NCBI GenBank assembly: GCA_965153355.1
Contig: OZ231127.1
Location: 80,786,001 to 80,850,000 of the forward strand
Source of the DNA: Flaccisagitta enflata
Lineage: Eukaryota; Chaetognatha; Sagittoidea; Aphragmophora
Length of the DNA: 64,000 nt
Direction: 5' to 3'
The notes under the pieces were generated by a model. The model was not told the origin of the DNA. It saw nothing but the letters and a program-made list of their open reading frames with translations, and did no database searches. Position 1 is the first letter of the stretch; the number at the start of each line of letters is the position of its first letter. A program made the translations under genes and the position numbers. Shown here piece after piece: positions 13,650 through 45,857 of the stretch.

Positions 13650-14200
13650 ATGGGGAAAGAAGAAGAGAAGGAGAAAGAGGAGGAGGAAGAAAAGGAGAAA
13701 GAGGAGGCGGAGGAGGAGGAAGAGGAGTGAACGTGGCGAATTAACCCGGCGGTTGTGAAGAGACTCTCAATTAGGCTTGGGACCTTTTGTCGAGGTCCTT
13801 CTTCCTATTCATTCTTTATTTTTATCTCATGGGATCCCGAGTCGAAGCCTGAGGCCGACAATGAAGCCGAAGGAGATGTAGTGGAAAAGAAAGAAGGAGA
13901 AGAAGGGGGGTGGGGGGCTGGGGTTAAAGGGAGGGAGTTGAAACCCAAAGCCGGCAATAAAGCTGAAAGAGAGAAGGAGCAGGGGGGGGGGCTGGGGTTA
14001 AACCCCTAATCCGACAATGAAGCCAAAGGAGATGTGGCGGCAATGAAAAGAGAAGAAGATGGAAATGTGGTGGCTAAGAAAAGAGAAGACAAGGGAAGGG
14101 AAGAGTGGGGAGAGATGGAAGTAGGATTGAGGAGAGGAGGATCCCAAATCAAAGCCCGAAAGGGGAAATAATGGAAAATGGAAGAAAGGGAAGAAAGGTG
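13650..14200 (+). repeat. Purine-rich low-complexity region
   Basis: AGA/GGA-rich sequence on the plus strand over about 500 bases, including short repeats of AAGCCGGCAATGAAGCC type. Frames across it encode Lys/Arg/Glu runs only. Confidence 0.6.
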
Positions 14201-14284
14201 ATGGTACAAAAGACGTATAACTTATAAGGAGAGCGAAGAGGGAAGAAACTGAGACGATGGAGGGGCGTTGATGGAGGTATGCAG

Positions 14285-14434
14285 GGGCTCAATGGGTCGC
14301 CATGGCAGCCGTTGGTGTTAGGACAATCAAAAGAGAGTGAAGGATGTTTTGCACTGATTGCTGATGTGATTGCAATTAAATTTGAGTTGATACTGTTGAG
14401 CGACATATTTCAAGTGGCACCCCCAAATTTGCCG
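14285..14434 (+). CDS. Candidate exon A5 (weak)
   Basis: Bounded by GGTATGCAG and by TTGCCG then GTGAGG: 50 codons, phase 0 at both ends, encoding a partly hydrophobic segment (FALIADVIAIKFELILL). The acceptor lacks a good pyrimidine tract. It ends 15 bases before an inserted MITE. It could be chance. Confidence 0.25.
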
Positions 14435-14449
14435 GTGAGGGTATCGGTA

Positions 14450-14610
14450 CAGTTGAAACCCCACTCTAGCGGATTTCAGGGGACCAAAAATTTTCTTCTG
14501 TTATCGCCAACAAAGTAAATAAAAGAAATCAACTTGAAAGGACTGTGAATTTGCATCTATAATAAGCGGAATGTCGCTGGTGGCGGGTCCGTTAGAGCGG
14601 GGTTCAACTG
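14450..14610. mobile_element. Short TA-flanked MITE with pogo/Tigger-like ends
   Basis: Left end CAGTTGAAACCCCACTCTAG and right end reading inward CAGTTGAACCCCGCTCTAAC are 24-bp inverted repeats with few mismatches. TA target duplications lie at 14448-14449 and 14611-14612. Length 161 bp with no coding capacity. CAGTTGAA…TCTAACG ends are typical of pogo/Tigger-type elements (established knowledge). Confidence 0.85.
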
Positions 14611-14612
14611 TA

Positions 14613-15597
14613 TGATGAAAGGGATCCATTATCAAATCCCGCAGCCAACATTGTTTGCCCAACAAGGAGAGAAAAAAAAGATAGAGAAAAGGAAGATAGA
14701 CAAAGAGATGGAGAAAGGGGGGAAGGACTGGGTAAGAGAAGAGAACAAAAGGATGGAGAGGGGGTTCAGTGACGTAGCCGTTTGGAAGAGATGGACGGAC
14801 GGGGGAGAAAGGGGGTGTTGGTAAAGGTATGATTAAAGGATGCCTTTGCCGTTGATTTTTAGCAGACAAAGAGCGGGCAATGATCAAGGAGGGGGATAAA
14901 GAAGTGAAAGGAGTGAGAATATGGATCAAAAGTGTGATTGATGAGATCCCTTTTTTCCACAAAAGGAGGCTCTTTGGTTAAACTATCTAAATGTGGCCTT
15001 GAGTTTCACGGCCTCCAAATTTTGACTCAAAAACAGACAGGAAAAAAAGTTCCTGGGACGAGACAGCAAGATATATTATGAACGAGATCTGGGTTTCGGT
15101 TTGCTATCATTATTGGGGTGTTGATGACAGAGAAACAGCTACGAAAAATCATTTTGCACTTGATCTATCAGTAAAACTAACAGCAGGATTGAGCTATTCA
15201 CCTCAAACGTGAGAGAAGCAACAACATGAAAGCATAAGAATGGTACCATCCCACCAACAGAAAAACTGTCAGAAAAAATAGACAATCAACCAACCAACAT
15301 GAGTATTGATAATCATTTATAGGCAGCAAAAATTCCAAGAACCAACATGTGTAATGGAATGATTTAAGGTATAGGCAGCTAATGATTTGATCAATAACCA
15401 AGATGAGTAACGCAATCATGTAGAGACCAGTAATTATTTGATCAAAATCCAGCAAAATTGTTAAATGATAAGGATTACGCAGCTATCGTGTAACGCTTGA
15501 GTTTTCTTCAAAATGGCAATTGAAAAAAGCAATGGCTGCAACAGTGCAACACGATAGCGTTCTGGTTGTGAAAAAATTAATCTGCTAAGAGACAAAT
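14613..15597. other. 3' flank of lectin gene, nothing further seen
   Basis: Contains the 3' UTR region of the minus-strand lectin gene next to 15597. I see no clear AATAAA on the minus strand close to the stop and no other gene. Confidence 0.4.
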
Positions 15598-33872
<18,275 letters not shown>

Positions 33873-33889
33873 CTGAAGGCAAAACAAAA

Positions 33890-34425
33890 TAGTCGCAAAA
33901 GCGTTAGATGGTCAGCGTTACCCGTGCCCTGCCTAAGTAGGTTGTGGCTGAAGTTGAAAGGGAAGCAGGGCAGCGGCCCCAAAGAGGTCGATGACCTATG
34001 AACGAGGCCCAAATTCCAGTCTCAAGGACAAAATCCCAGTCTCAAGGGCCAAACCCCGCCTTGAGGCCCAAATTCTAGCCTCAAGGCCCAAATCCTAGCC
34101 TGGGGGCCCAGATCCCAGACTTGAGGCCCAAACCTCATCCTCTTGGCTGGAATATGGACCTCAAGGCTGAGATTTGAGCCTCAAGGCTGGGATCTGGGCC
34201 CCCAGGCTAGGATTTGGGCCTTGAGGCTAGAATTTGGGCCAAGAGGCGGGGATCTGGCCCTTGAGACTGGGATCTGGTCCTTGAGACTGGAATTTGGGCC
34301 TTGAGACTGGAATTTGGGCCTTGAGACTGGGATTTGAATGGGGGGGGGACGTAGAAGAAGAAGAAGGAGGAGAAGGAGGTAAAGGATAAAATTATGTGTG
34401 AAAGCATATGTCATGAAAGTATTCT
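33890..34425. mobile_element. Fold-back element with minisatellite arms, copy 2
   Basis: Starts TAGTCGCAAAAGCGTTAGAT, has GCAGCGGCCCCAAAGAGGTC and GATGACCTATG. It then has ~20-bp units (AGTCTCAAGGCCCAAATCCC type) that switch orientation near 34150, then GAAGAAGAAGGAGG and TGTGTGAAAGCATATGTCAT at the right end. Confidence 0.7.
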
Positions 34426-34662
34426 TAAGTCCACTTGCAAATTTGTGGTATCTCGGCCTATCAGTTGTAAGATAACTTATTTTAAAGCCTTAATCAAAAA
34501 AAGAGATTGATTTATGCAATTTTGAATTCAAACTGACAGACCATGCGTGGGTGCTAACTGGGGCACTCGTAAACTAAGTAAAAGACAAACCATACTTTTG
34601 GCTTGGGCGTGCATCAGAATTATCATTGAAGAAGAGACTAGAAACTGTTATATTGCAGTGGA

Positions 34663-35230
34663 GTGATTTGTCCTCCTATTTGTTTTTGTAGAGTTGGGTC
34701 CCATTCCCACTGGGTCGTCCCGTGGCTATGGGTCCATTTCCCCAGGTCCATTCCCTTTATTTTCTTTCAAATGGAATCTTATCACCTAAGACTACGTAAG
34801 CTCTTATCAATGCACGCTCATGCCTATCTGGTGGGGCATTGCATGTCAGGTTCCCTCAAGGCTGATCTGTCAGCCTGTAGCAGTCCTGTTGTCTTTGCCC
34901 CCATTTACATTACCAAGTTCCTGTGATCTAACAAATCTTCCTCCTCCACTCTCCTTGATTTGCTCTCCCAACAGCCTAGTTCACTCATCAACGCCATCCA
35001 TGAAGATATCCGTGTTTCCATGCCTTCCTTACGCCTGCAATTTGCAGAACGTCGACCTGAAGGCTGTTGGGAGTTGGATAATGGGACGGAGGACCCCTTA
35101 CAAGACACTCAGATATCATCTCATATTGTCTTATTCAACAATCTTATCCGCACTGTTTCTTATCTGGTTTGCAGCTTTCAAGCTTCCAACAACAAAAGTG
35201 GATTTCCCTTTCGTTTTATAATCATGCCAT
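34663..35230 (+). pseudogene. Decayed unidentified coding sequence
   Basis: One plus-strand frame stays open for about 190 codons apart from a TGA at 34924-34926. It reads protein-like in its second half (SLRLQFAERRPEGCWELDNG, FNNLIRTVSYLVCSF). It lies between two copies of a 33-bp direct repeat (33856 and 35443), so it may belong to an inserted mobile element. Family not recognised. Confidence 0.3.
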
Positions 35231-35291
35231 TATTCTAAAGTCGCTTTTATCCATTATGTTTTAACTGCACTGTATAGGGTTTTTGGCTTAC

Positions 35292-35314
35292 TTGCAATCC
35301 ATCTGGAAAAATAA
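35292..35314 (-). CDS. Possible lectin gene micro-exon
   Basis: A strong donor (TTGCAA then GTAAGC) is preceded by two nested acceptors: GATTTCAG giving 23 nt, or TTTTTCCAG giving 11 nt (start 35302). Either length converts phase 1 from the candidate first exon (40890-41034) to the phase 0 needed at 33872, encoding VIFPDGLQ or DGLQ. The site may lie inside inserted DNA, so this is tentative. Confidence 0.3.
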
Positions 35315-37750
35315 CTGAAATCAATTGTACTCGCGTAGACTAGATACCCAGAGAAATACATGTATTTCATTATTTCATTTCATCGACCCCTTCAGGGCCA
35401 CTGCCCAAGGAAAAAGAGAAAAATGTACAAAAATCAACAATTCAGCTGAACCAACGAATACTGAAGGGGAAACAAAAGGATGAAGAGAAAAATGTACAAA
35501 AAAACGGTTTTCATATGAAAAATTGTCGGAAAATAGAAAAAGAGTCATAAAAAAATGGTGAAAGCAAAAAAGAGAGAAAGAAATATGGAAAATAATCCCT
35601 TAAGCTCAACGGATCAGTCGCCCTTTCTGTCGCGCATTTCAACACATTTGTCAACACACAATGAATGTTTATGGTGTGAATTTCAACACATTTGTCAACA
35701 CACAATGAATGTTTATGGTTTGAATTTCAACACATTTGTCAACACACAATGAATGTTTATGGTATGAATTTCAACACATTTGTCAACACACAATGAATGT
35801 TTATGGTGTGAATTTCAACATTTTTCAGCAGAATAGATTTGTGGCCAAAAGAGTGGTTGATTTGAGCATTTTGATATACAAAGTTAATGTCACAATCTCT
35901 TTTCGACGCCAGAACCCGACTTACCACCACGTTAACAGCGTTACCGCCAGCAATGTCTATTGCATTGTGACAAGTTTGATGACCTACCTAACTACCTGGA
36001 TTACCTTGCCAAACCATTCTTTGTGACCACCCCTACCCCTAGGGGGCCTAAAAATAAGGTCAAAATTGTCACATTGGGATGTCTGGGTTTTGTCCAGACA
36101 AGCAAATAACAAGCAAAACCTATCAAAAAATATATTATCTGATTGTTTCTCAGCTTTTAATCAGTTATCATCAATCTGATGTGATGTACAAAAAATTTCA
36201 TCCCACTGCGCAAATGCTTAGTTGTTCAAATATTGTACTATCATCAAATTTTTATCCTTCTAATTGTTTTGTCATTTCATGGCAAAATCTTAGTGTGCCA
36301 ATTATCTTTTTTATAAACACTATTAATTCTCAAAGTTAATCGCTTTTCAAGTTTCTATCTAATAGAGGACACCTTGAAGGACATATGCTCCAAATTTTAT
36401 GCCACTGTGACACCCCAACCCCGCGTAATGACTCTTTTTTTCAAGCGTGATTATTCCGCACACCCCCCCCCCCCCAGCTCTTCTGTCACGCTCCTGTCAC
36501 GCTCTAAGTCTGTCACTGTCATGCCATTATGAAACTGATGATGGAAATTTGGATGACACGATGAGAAAGAGCATGAAATTTTGCGTACACACTGGAAATT
36601 TCAGGTCTTAACTCCCGGGCAGTCAGCCAAAATACAATTTTCAATGTGATTGGTCAGTAAATTGTTGCAAAATAATCACGCTCCACGATGAATCTTTGCA
36701 GTTATTATCGGCGCATGTATGTACTCCCAGCAAAATGGTAATCAAAAAAAATCATGAAATGCCCATATCTTGGAAACCCTTTGAGCGAGACTAAAGATTT
36801 TTTGCATGGATCACTACAGTACCGAAACAATTAGCAACAGAGCTTTTGGTACATCTTGGACAAATCTAACCAACCCAACCAGCCTACCACCCAAAAATTT
36901 AAAAAACGACATAACTTCTAAAATACTTGTCCGATTTGGTTGAAATTTTGCACAGTGGTTATTTCAGAGAATGTCCACTTAAATTGATCGTTGCACGAAG
37001 TTTGAGTGAATTTTTGCCAACTGGCCCAACCAGCCAAAAAAGCTGCTTACAGAGAATTTTCAAAAAAAAATTAAAATCTCAATTTCTTTCAGCAAAATTG
37101 GGTCTGATTGAATTCTTGAACTGTGATTTAGTAAAAAATTCACATTTTTTTGTTTTTGCTGACTGTAACAACTCATTTTTTGCTTATTTTCGATCATTTT
37201 TTGTTGCATATCAGTCTAATTTACATGAAAATTGAGGATCAGTAGAAAAAATCAGTTTTTGAACCATGTTCATAACTTCATATTGACATCAGCTCTCTGA
37301 TTATGAATGTTTTTGTCAAATTTTCTCAATTCTAAACTTGACCTTTTTCGCCATCTCGCAAAAAAAAAACGGAATTATAGAAAGAGCCTCAAGAAAGTTC
37401 TATGAAAGTGACTGTTTCGCCCATTCCCACATATATGTCAACGGTGTCAAAATGAATTGTTTGTGACACGCAAATAAAATAGATAAATATTGAATATTAG
37501 GTAGCCATTAAGAAGCTTATCCAGGCAAGTCGATGCGCCATCTGATGAGGCATAATCACGTGTACACACGGATGGAACGACGTATAGACCCGATGAAGCA
37601 TCTAGAGACAGAACAAGTGACGCGAGGTTACAATATTGTCGCGGGGGCGTCCAATCCCCAATCCCCATTCCACACCCCAACCCCCAACCCCACGCATTTA
37701 TATTCACAAAAAGTATCTAAAACACTCGTTTTTCCACTGTTTGACGTGAT
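35315..37750. other. Upstream intron or flank, only tandem repeats seen
   Basis: A 44-bp tandem repeat (AACACATTTGTCAACACACA…) has units starting at 35641, 35685, 35729 and 35773. The rest is AT-rich with no supported exon. Confidence 0.5.
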
Positions 37751-39119
37751 CACCACGAACCAACAGACGGACCGACAGGCCAACGGACGGACAATGACTT
37801 TTACAGATTTGCGTGTCCGCGACTAAAAACATGATGGAAAAAAAACCCATCACTTGAAGTATTTTTTCACAATTTTAATCCCCCGTTTAATCGCCTAAGC
37901 TTTTGTTTTAATCGTTCCCCCGCCGAAGAAGCGGGAAAAAATGTTCATTTTTCAAAAATGCGATGACATAAAAAAGAGCATTTTATGGGCTGAACCCATA
38001 TTTTTTTTCCATGAGAACAAAAGCCGCGGCAGAAGATGTGGCGCTGCCTCACCAGACGATGGCGCGCATTACGCACTCGTGAAAGAGAAGGTGCATAAAT
38101 GCGATGTTATCTAATGTATAATTTAAGAATTTAAGAAGACATAACGGTTTTCAGCGCCAATTTTCACTCGTCTCAACGTTTTAGTGCGTCTAGTTGTTAT
38201 TAGCCTTAATTTACATATTGCGGTGTGACCGCGAAATAAATATGTAACTAGCAAATTTCTGATTACATTTAAGTTGCGGTTCATTGCGAACTTGTCTCTA
38301 TGACCACACGATGTCAATCGTCAGGGGTCAACCCATCTCTTCGAAGTCTGATGCTTTAGCGATGTTCAAAAATTCATTACTAACCCATGAGGAGAATTCG
38401 AAACGGCTTATATTTTCTATCAAAACATTAACCCTGTGAAATAAGCTGACATCGGCTACGTGAAATGAAGTGAACTGACATCCTCAAGAGTTTGGTCTGG
38501 TCTGGTAGGGGCGTCCCTTGGTCTTTCCGCGGTGACGCGGATGCCCATATTCGCGACCATCGACGCCATGTGGGAAGGATAACACCTCATGTAACTTGTA
38601 AGCAGTTTGCATATGAGTTGAATTGAAAAAGGTTTTTTTTTTTTAGAAGAAAAGGACTGGTAGGAAGGATGCGCGTATTATCTAGTCAGTGAGGGCTCAA
38701 AAGGCCCTCTTCCATTTCAATCAGTTTGGGTATAGTGGGAGATAATGTTCCACTTGTTCTGGTATGCCGAAGTGCTCTTAATGGGTTTTGTGCAATGTGC
38801 ATAATCAACCGATCTGAATTGATGGATCAACTTGTTTTCAACTTTGTACTGATTTCAGTGCAAAGACTACGTCGAGACCATCATTGGCATTAAGGGGCGT
38901 TTCTAGTCACAGACAATCGCGTTTTTGACGGGCCACTCGGTCGCTCGCTAAGTTCGTTCGCTCGCTACGTTCGTTCGCTCGCACCGCTCACTCCGCTGTC
39001 TCAATGATTGTGGACGCGTTGCGTGTTCTCGTTTCATTAGCCGCGGACTAGAGACTCTATAAGAGCCTTTGCCCATCTGTCGGTCCTTGAGTCACGCACG
39101 AGTTGGAAGGTGCAGAAAC
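37751..39119. other. Spacer with element fragments
   Basis: A 3' fragment of the (GGAC)n element at 37755-37829 ends GCGTGTCCGCGACTAAAAAC. A further degraded relative lies at about 38900-39090 (GCGGACTAGAGACTCTATAA). No gene supported. Confidence 0.45.
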
Positions 39120-39250
<131 letters not shown>

Positions 39251-39529
39251 TGTGGCGGAGGGCAAGGGGGAAAGTACACCCCTGCTTACCCGTCCGCGAC
39301 GGTATAGTAACCCCGCGTTACTTGTTCCCATTACATCTTTGCTTTGCTAACCTCATTTTCGTTACATCATTGGTTTCTGTTCCTCGAGAGAACTGTTCAT
39401 CAGCGAAAAATGGATGAATGATTACCAACACTCATAATTTCATGAATAATAACTTTTTCCCTCCTCGTCAGCCATAGTGGAACCGGCGTGACGTACAACC
39501 GTTTCTCTCTCTATGTGTCTTGTGGATTA

Positions 39530-39884
<355 letters not shown>

Positions 39885-40658
39885 CTGTCTCTGCCACACA
39901 CACCCCCATTGGCTACGTCCCATCCGCTGCTTTAAGCGATATTTCACCTCATAAAATTCATGGTCTTCGAATGGATGTCGCATAATTCTCACCTTGCAGA
40001 GGTGTAATATGAAATTCAGGGTTATCACATAATCAATACATAATCTCTCACACGGATGGTCTAGGTTGTCAAAAAATCTCACCTTAGAGCGGTGTGATAA
40101 GTACGTCTTGGTTCCATATGCAATGGTCTTAGTCGTAGCAAAGCCTTACCTTAGAGAGGTGCGATATAAACGTCTTGGTTGTTACAGAATCTTTCGTATG
40201 GATGGCAGCCTCCAGTGTCGCCGTTTTCTCTCCTTGTTTTACCATGCAAAAAAAAATTACATAACACAAAAGATAGGGGAATGTGAGAATTTACGTTATA
40301 TGCGAATTCAAGGATATTAGTAGAAAAATTGTAACCATTGTTGATTAGAAATGCAAGGTGTCTCTTCGATCGAGTTTTGATTTTATAATGCAAGAATCTA
40401 CAAAATGACTATTAAGATTCAGTGACATGGAAATTATTCTAGAAAATGTTGTCTTTTTTACCTAGCTTCACTTTATCAAATCATAATTTTCTAGTCATTT
40501 GGTTAGGTACTTTAAACTTCATCAACTATCATTTCTGTATAGATTTCAAATGACTTAAATCTCTTGTTTGAACAGTCATTGTTTGCAAAAACCAAGGAAT
40601 GGAGATTTATAAAACAAAGTTCCGTCACAACTGTGAGTGTGTGACGCAAATGAAAAAA

Positions 40659-40846
40659 AACAAGGCCGGATACACGGCTACCTAAGTCGCGTGCGGGTGG
40701 GCAGGGGCCATATTTGAGGTCGCTTCATCATTTGGGCAGGAGCAGTGAGGCCAAAGACCGCAAAAACCCCAAAAAAGTAAAGTGTGACGGACGGACGGAC
40801 GGACCGACAAAGCGGGTTGTAGAGTCGCGTAGCACGCGACTAAAAA
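40659..40846 (+). mobile_element. (GGAC)n hairpin-ended element, best-preserved copy
   Basis: AACAAGGCCGGATACACGGC, AAGTCGCGTGCGGGTGGGCA, AGTAAAGTGTGAC, (GGAC)n, CGACAAAGCGGGTTGTAG and the hairpin AGTCGCGT-AGC-ACGCGACT, then AAAAA. The 5' AGTCGCGTGC is exactly complementary to the 3' GCACGCGACT. Confidence 0.88.
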
Positions 40847-40889
40847 CCAGCGTCAGTAACATGAATGACGATTTTGTACACATACACAC

Positions 40890-41034
40890 CTTTGTCTTCC
40901 CATGGGATAACTTTCTTTTTTTGATCTCCTCCCTCCGGTATCGTCGTTGTCGTCGTCGTCGTTGTCTTTGTCGTCTTAACGACGTCTTCATCGTTTTCTT
41001 CGTCAAATTTCGAAAACTTAAAATTGGCAGACAT
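40890..41034 (-). CDS. Candidate first coding exon of lectin gene (cytoplasmic N-terminus)
   Basis: ATG at 41032-41034 (complement) opens 48 codons: MSANFKFSKFDEENDEDVVK, then a KTT/poly-Thr stretch and GGDQKKKVIPWEDK. It ends in phase 1 at a donor (GACAAAG then GTGTGT). A charged N-terminus ahead of the transmembrane exon fits a type II protein. It does not join directly to the exon at 33872 (phase 1 to 0), so an intervening exon is needed. Confidence 0.4.
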
Positions 41035-41156
41035 TTTAGCTTATATTATTTTTTTTTTAATGCAATGTGCAGGACTTTTCTTTCTCTCTTGATTTTTTTT
41101 CTTTTTTTTTTTGAATGTGTGGGGAGTTATAGTATTGTTTTTGTAGGTATTATTTT

Positions 41157-41232
41157 TGTTGTTGTTGATGTTCTTATTTGTTGTTGTTGCTGTTGTTGTT
41201 GCTGTTGTTGCTGTTGTTGTTGTTGTTGTTGC

Positions 41233-41296
<64 letters not shown>

Positions 41297-41330
41297 GCTC
41301 TCGTTGTTGTTCTCGTTGTTGTTCTCGTTG
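41157..41330. repeat. (TTG)n microsatellite
   Basis: TTG/CTG triplets, then CTCGTTGTT units, between the presumed lectin start and the next plus-strand exon. Confidence 0.96.
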
Positions 41331-41377
41331 TTTTAGTAATTCATAATCTTTCCTTTGGCTTAAATTGATTTTCCTAG

Positions 41378-41419
41378 AGAGAACAGGATATACAAAAAAT
41401 GATAATTCCTGGATCGAAG
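41378..41419 (+). CDS. Candidate exon C1, coiled-coil gene
   Basis: A good acceptor (TAAATTGATTTTCCTAG) and donor (TCGAAG then GTGCCT) bound 14 codons, phase 0 at both ends: REQDIQKMIIPGSK. It joins in phase to LVRIERSVDEWEFV at 45395. Short, so tentative. Confidence 0.35.
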
Positions 41420-42946
41420 GTGCCTTAAGTCGCCTACGTGAGATTGAAGTAGTTATCGTTTATGACATCCATCGAATAACTGGAAAAACATTAGAAATGT
41501 GTTTGAGGCACGTCAAAGAAAAAGGTTTTATTCTGTCATTCGGTCCGTCTGTCTGATCGGTAAGCGTGATTCGGTTGAGAAACAGGGTTTTTTTTCTCAA
41601 TTTCAATTCTGTTTCTTTCCGTTTCGTTCAGTCTTTTTTGTGTGTGTGTGTGTGTATGTGTAGGTTTTTGTTTGTTTGTTTGTTTTTTTTTTTGTGGGGG
41701 AGGGGGTTTAAAAACGAGTTAATCACACTGATTTAAGTCACATTTTGTACAAAAAGAAGCAATGAAGGGAGTGGAATCTAGGTATAGGCGGTGGACTGCC
41801 TGGGAAAGAGGAATAAGGACATTTGTACTTAAGTTTTAATGGAAAGTAAGTCAAAAACATAAAGAAGTTACATCATACTGTGCAAAAACAAAAAAAAACT
41901 GGTTTCTGTCGTGTGTGATCTTGAGCTTGTAGAAAATTTGAAACGAAGCGAAAAAGATTTCAATAAAATCGAGAATTTCTAAAACGAGTTGGTAACTTGC
42001 TGAGGCAGACACGACGAAGCCCGGATCCACTGTCTCGTTCCCCCCCCCTCCCCCCCCCTCCCCCCCTCATCCAGTCACACACGTCCACTGAGCAACTGAT
42101 GACCCACTTAACTCCCCCAGCCTTTCTCCTTGGCCCTACTCTTAACCCCATGGACCATTCCCCGACCCCATTCACTACACTGGCCTACCCCTATTCTCTA
42201 TGCCCTACGCCCCAACCCCCGTCATACCTTGTACCCTGTCCACCTTGCCCTGGCCGCCCTACTTTTCGTTTGGCCCTTATTCCCTTGAACCATAATTTGC
42301 TCCCTTACATCTTCGCTCTGCCTCTCTACTCCTACAAGTAGCCCCCCTTCTCCCTCCGACCCGCCCCTTCCCACAATTCCCTTAGCCTTACCCTTTACAT
42401 CACGCCCCCCTTTCCCCCTTTCGCTCAACCCCCTCTCCCCCATTAGGCCAGCCCCCCTATCCCCGAAATCTTTGTTTCTTCCACGACATTCGATTCCTTG
42501 TTCGAGGAACAAAATAAGTATAGAATGTGCGAAGGGGCGTAAAGATCCATCCGGGGCCCGCGGACGGAGGGAACCAAAACTGGCCCCGGTATTGTTGATG
42601 GCTTGTTTGGGGGTTACTTTTTTTAGGGGGGGGGGCGATATTTAAGGAAATCAGTATCCAAAACGGTCAAAACAACTTTGACTTGAGAGCGAAAATCTTT
42701 ATTTGGTTTGAGTGCATTCAGGCCATCTCTAGTTTTCCATTCATATGATATTGATCTTTAAAATTTGGATTTGGGACACGCGAGTGGCTCTCTAGTTTGA
42801 TCTGGCATAGAAACAAATATCATACCATGATTCGAAGAAAAGACATTGTGCTCCTATATCACAGTTTACGAAAGCGCTTTCTCTCGCTCACTTAGTATAT
42901 GGGACAAATTTCATTAGGATAAGGCATCTAAACAAATCAAGTAGAA
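41420..42946. other. Intron or spacer, no exon supported
   Basis: About 42035-42480 is C-rich and pyrimidine-biased on the plus strand. No splice-bounded coding segment is convincing. Confidence 0.45.
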
Positions 42947-43051
42947 TAGTCGTAAAAGCGTTAGATGGTCAGCGGTAACCGTGCCCTGCTTAAGTAGGTC
43001 ATGATTATGGTGGGGGGGGGAGCAGGGCAGTGACCTATGTTTTCACACATA

Positions 43052-44160
<1,109 letters not shown>

Positions 44161-44547
44161 TATGGAGGATTTTCTCCTTCTTTTTCTCCTCCTTTTCCTC
44201 CGCACCCCTCCCCCTCCCTCCAGGCTCATAACCCAGCCTCGAGGCCCAAAGCCCAGTCTTTAGGCCCAAGTCCCAACCGCAAGGCCTAAATCCCATCTTC
44301 AAGGCCCATATCCCGGCCTTGGGGGATTTGGGCTTCGAGACTGGGATATGGGCCTCCAGGCTGAGACAATTATCACCCGTTTGCCAGCCCCCATATTCCA
44401 GCCCCCCTCCATTTCCCAGCTCCCCCTCCCCTTTCCATTTCCCAGCCCTGGAAGGAATTAGAAGTGAACATTGAACAAACACATGATAGATAAAAGTTGT
44501 TACCTTTGCCCTTGGACTTGAAAGAAACTACTGCTGTTTAAAAGCAT

Positions 44548-44692
<145 letters not shown>

Positions 44693-44949
44693 TACACACG
44701 CGCGCTTTTGCTCCATGGATCCGAGAGCCTTTTTGTCATTTTGTGGTAATAAAAGCGAGTAAATTACATTTGTATGGCCAAAAGTAGAGCATTCGTTATT
44801 CAGCTTTGCTCCTCCTGGTCTTCTTTCTAACTTCCCCTCCCTCCCCCCCCCCCCCCCTTCGGGCCCGACATCCTCAATTACATTGCTTTGTATCCTTTGA
44901 TCTCATTTTTCTTTCCTCCTGCTCTAAATTCCCTCCTAAATTTCTTTTC

Positions 44950-45200
44950 TTTTTAATCGCGGACTATGTACGAGGGTTTGTCAGTCCGTGGGTCCGTCAA
45001 GCTCGAGTTAGAATGTGTGAAAACGCGCACTGAAGATATCGATTGAAAAGAAGAATACCGATTGTAGTGTGATTTTGATTGTGATCCCGTGTTTGTGTGT
45101 GGGTGAGTCTTTGAGGAAGGGGGTTTATATGGCCCTGCCCCCCCCCCCCCTCCTCCCCGTCCGAGACGATATTGTAACCCGACGCTCCTTGTTTGCAAAA
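44950..45200 (-). mobile_element. Degraded (GGAC)n-type element
   Basis: AATCGCGGACTATGTACGAG, GTCAGTCCGTGGGTCCGTC and, near the other end, CCGTCCGAGACGATATTGTA then CTTGTTTG. Same layout as the other copies but diverged. Confidence 0.5.
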
Positions 45201-45394
45201 CAATTTTCTCCTTCTTGACTTTTAAACTTTTTATTTCGCCTTGTCTGGTTTGTTGATCCTTTCCTTAACGCCTATCAAATGAAAACACAGAACCGTAGTG
45301 GTAGTACTGGTCTATTTACTGTGTTCCTTATGCCGCACGGACGCCCTAGAACAAAAGGATTAAAGGTCATTAAAATAGTTCCCCACTTTTACAG

Positions 45395-45472
45395 TTGGTG
45401 CGCATCGAACGGAGTGTGGATGAGTGGGAATTCGTCGCAAAACTGTTGAGAGAAGAAATTCAAAGATTAAAG
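45395..45472 (+). CDS. Exon C2, coiled-coil gene
   Basis: Acceptor TTCCCCACTTTTACAG, donor TTAAAG then GTGAGA. 26 codons, phase 0 at both ends: LVRIERSVDEWEFVAKLL then REEIQRLK, a clear amphipathic coiled-coil segment. Confidence 0.65.
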
Positions 45473-45502
45473 GTGAGATTTGATCAAAATGGAACCACGT
45501 AG

Positions 45503-45651
45503 TTTTTAGTCGCGGACACGCGACTCTACGCCTTGCCCTGTCGGTCCGTCGGTAGGTCGGTCCATCACATTTTTGAATTCCGAGCGGTTTTCGCATTAGT
45601 GCTCCTGCCCAACCGTCCGCGACTTGATTGCCGTGTATCCGGCCTTGTTTA
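45503..45651 (-). mobile_element. (GGAC)n hairpin-ended element, AGTCGCGGAC subfamily
   Basis: On the minus strand: AACAAGGCCGGATACACGGC, AAGTCGCGGACGGTTGGGCA, a GGAC-type array, GTAGAGTCGCGTGTCCGCG, then ACTAAAAA. The 5' AGTCGCGGAC pairs with the 3' GTCCGCGACT. A further partial copy follows at 45655-45830. Confidence 0.85.
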
Positions 45652-45857
45652 CGTAAACACGTGTCCGTCCATCCGTTGGTCCATCGGTCCGTTGGTCCGT
45701 TGGTCCGTAATAGTCGAAAAGTGTGAAAACACGTACAGCGGATGTGTCAACTGTTAAGTGTTAAATGTGTGTGGACTGTGAATGGGAAAGGGAAGTGGTT
45801 GTGCGCCCCTGGACAACCGCCCGCGACGATATCTTTAACCCAGGGTTACTTGTTTAT

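Noticed and set aside
41365-41556. 63-codon plus-strand frame (GKTLEMCLRHVKEKGF…)
   Set aside because: It runs across a worn (GGAC)n element (GGTCCGTCTGTCTG at its end). Only its first 42 bases, in a different frame, form a phase-compatible exon candidate.
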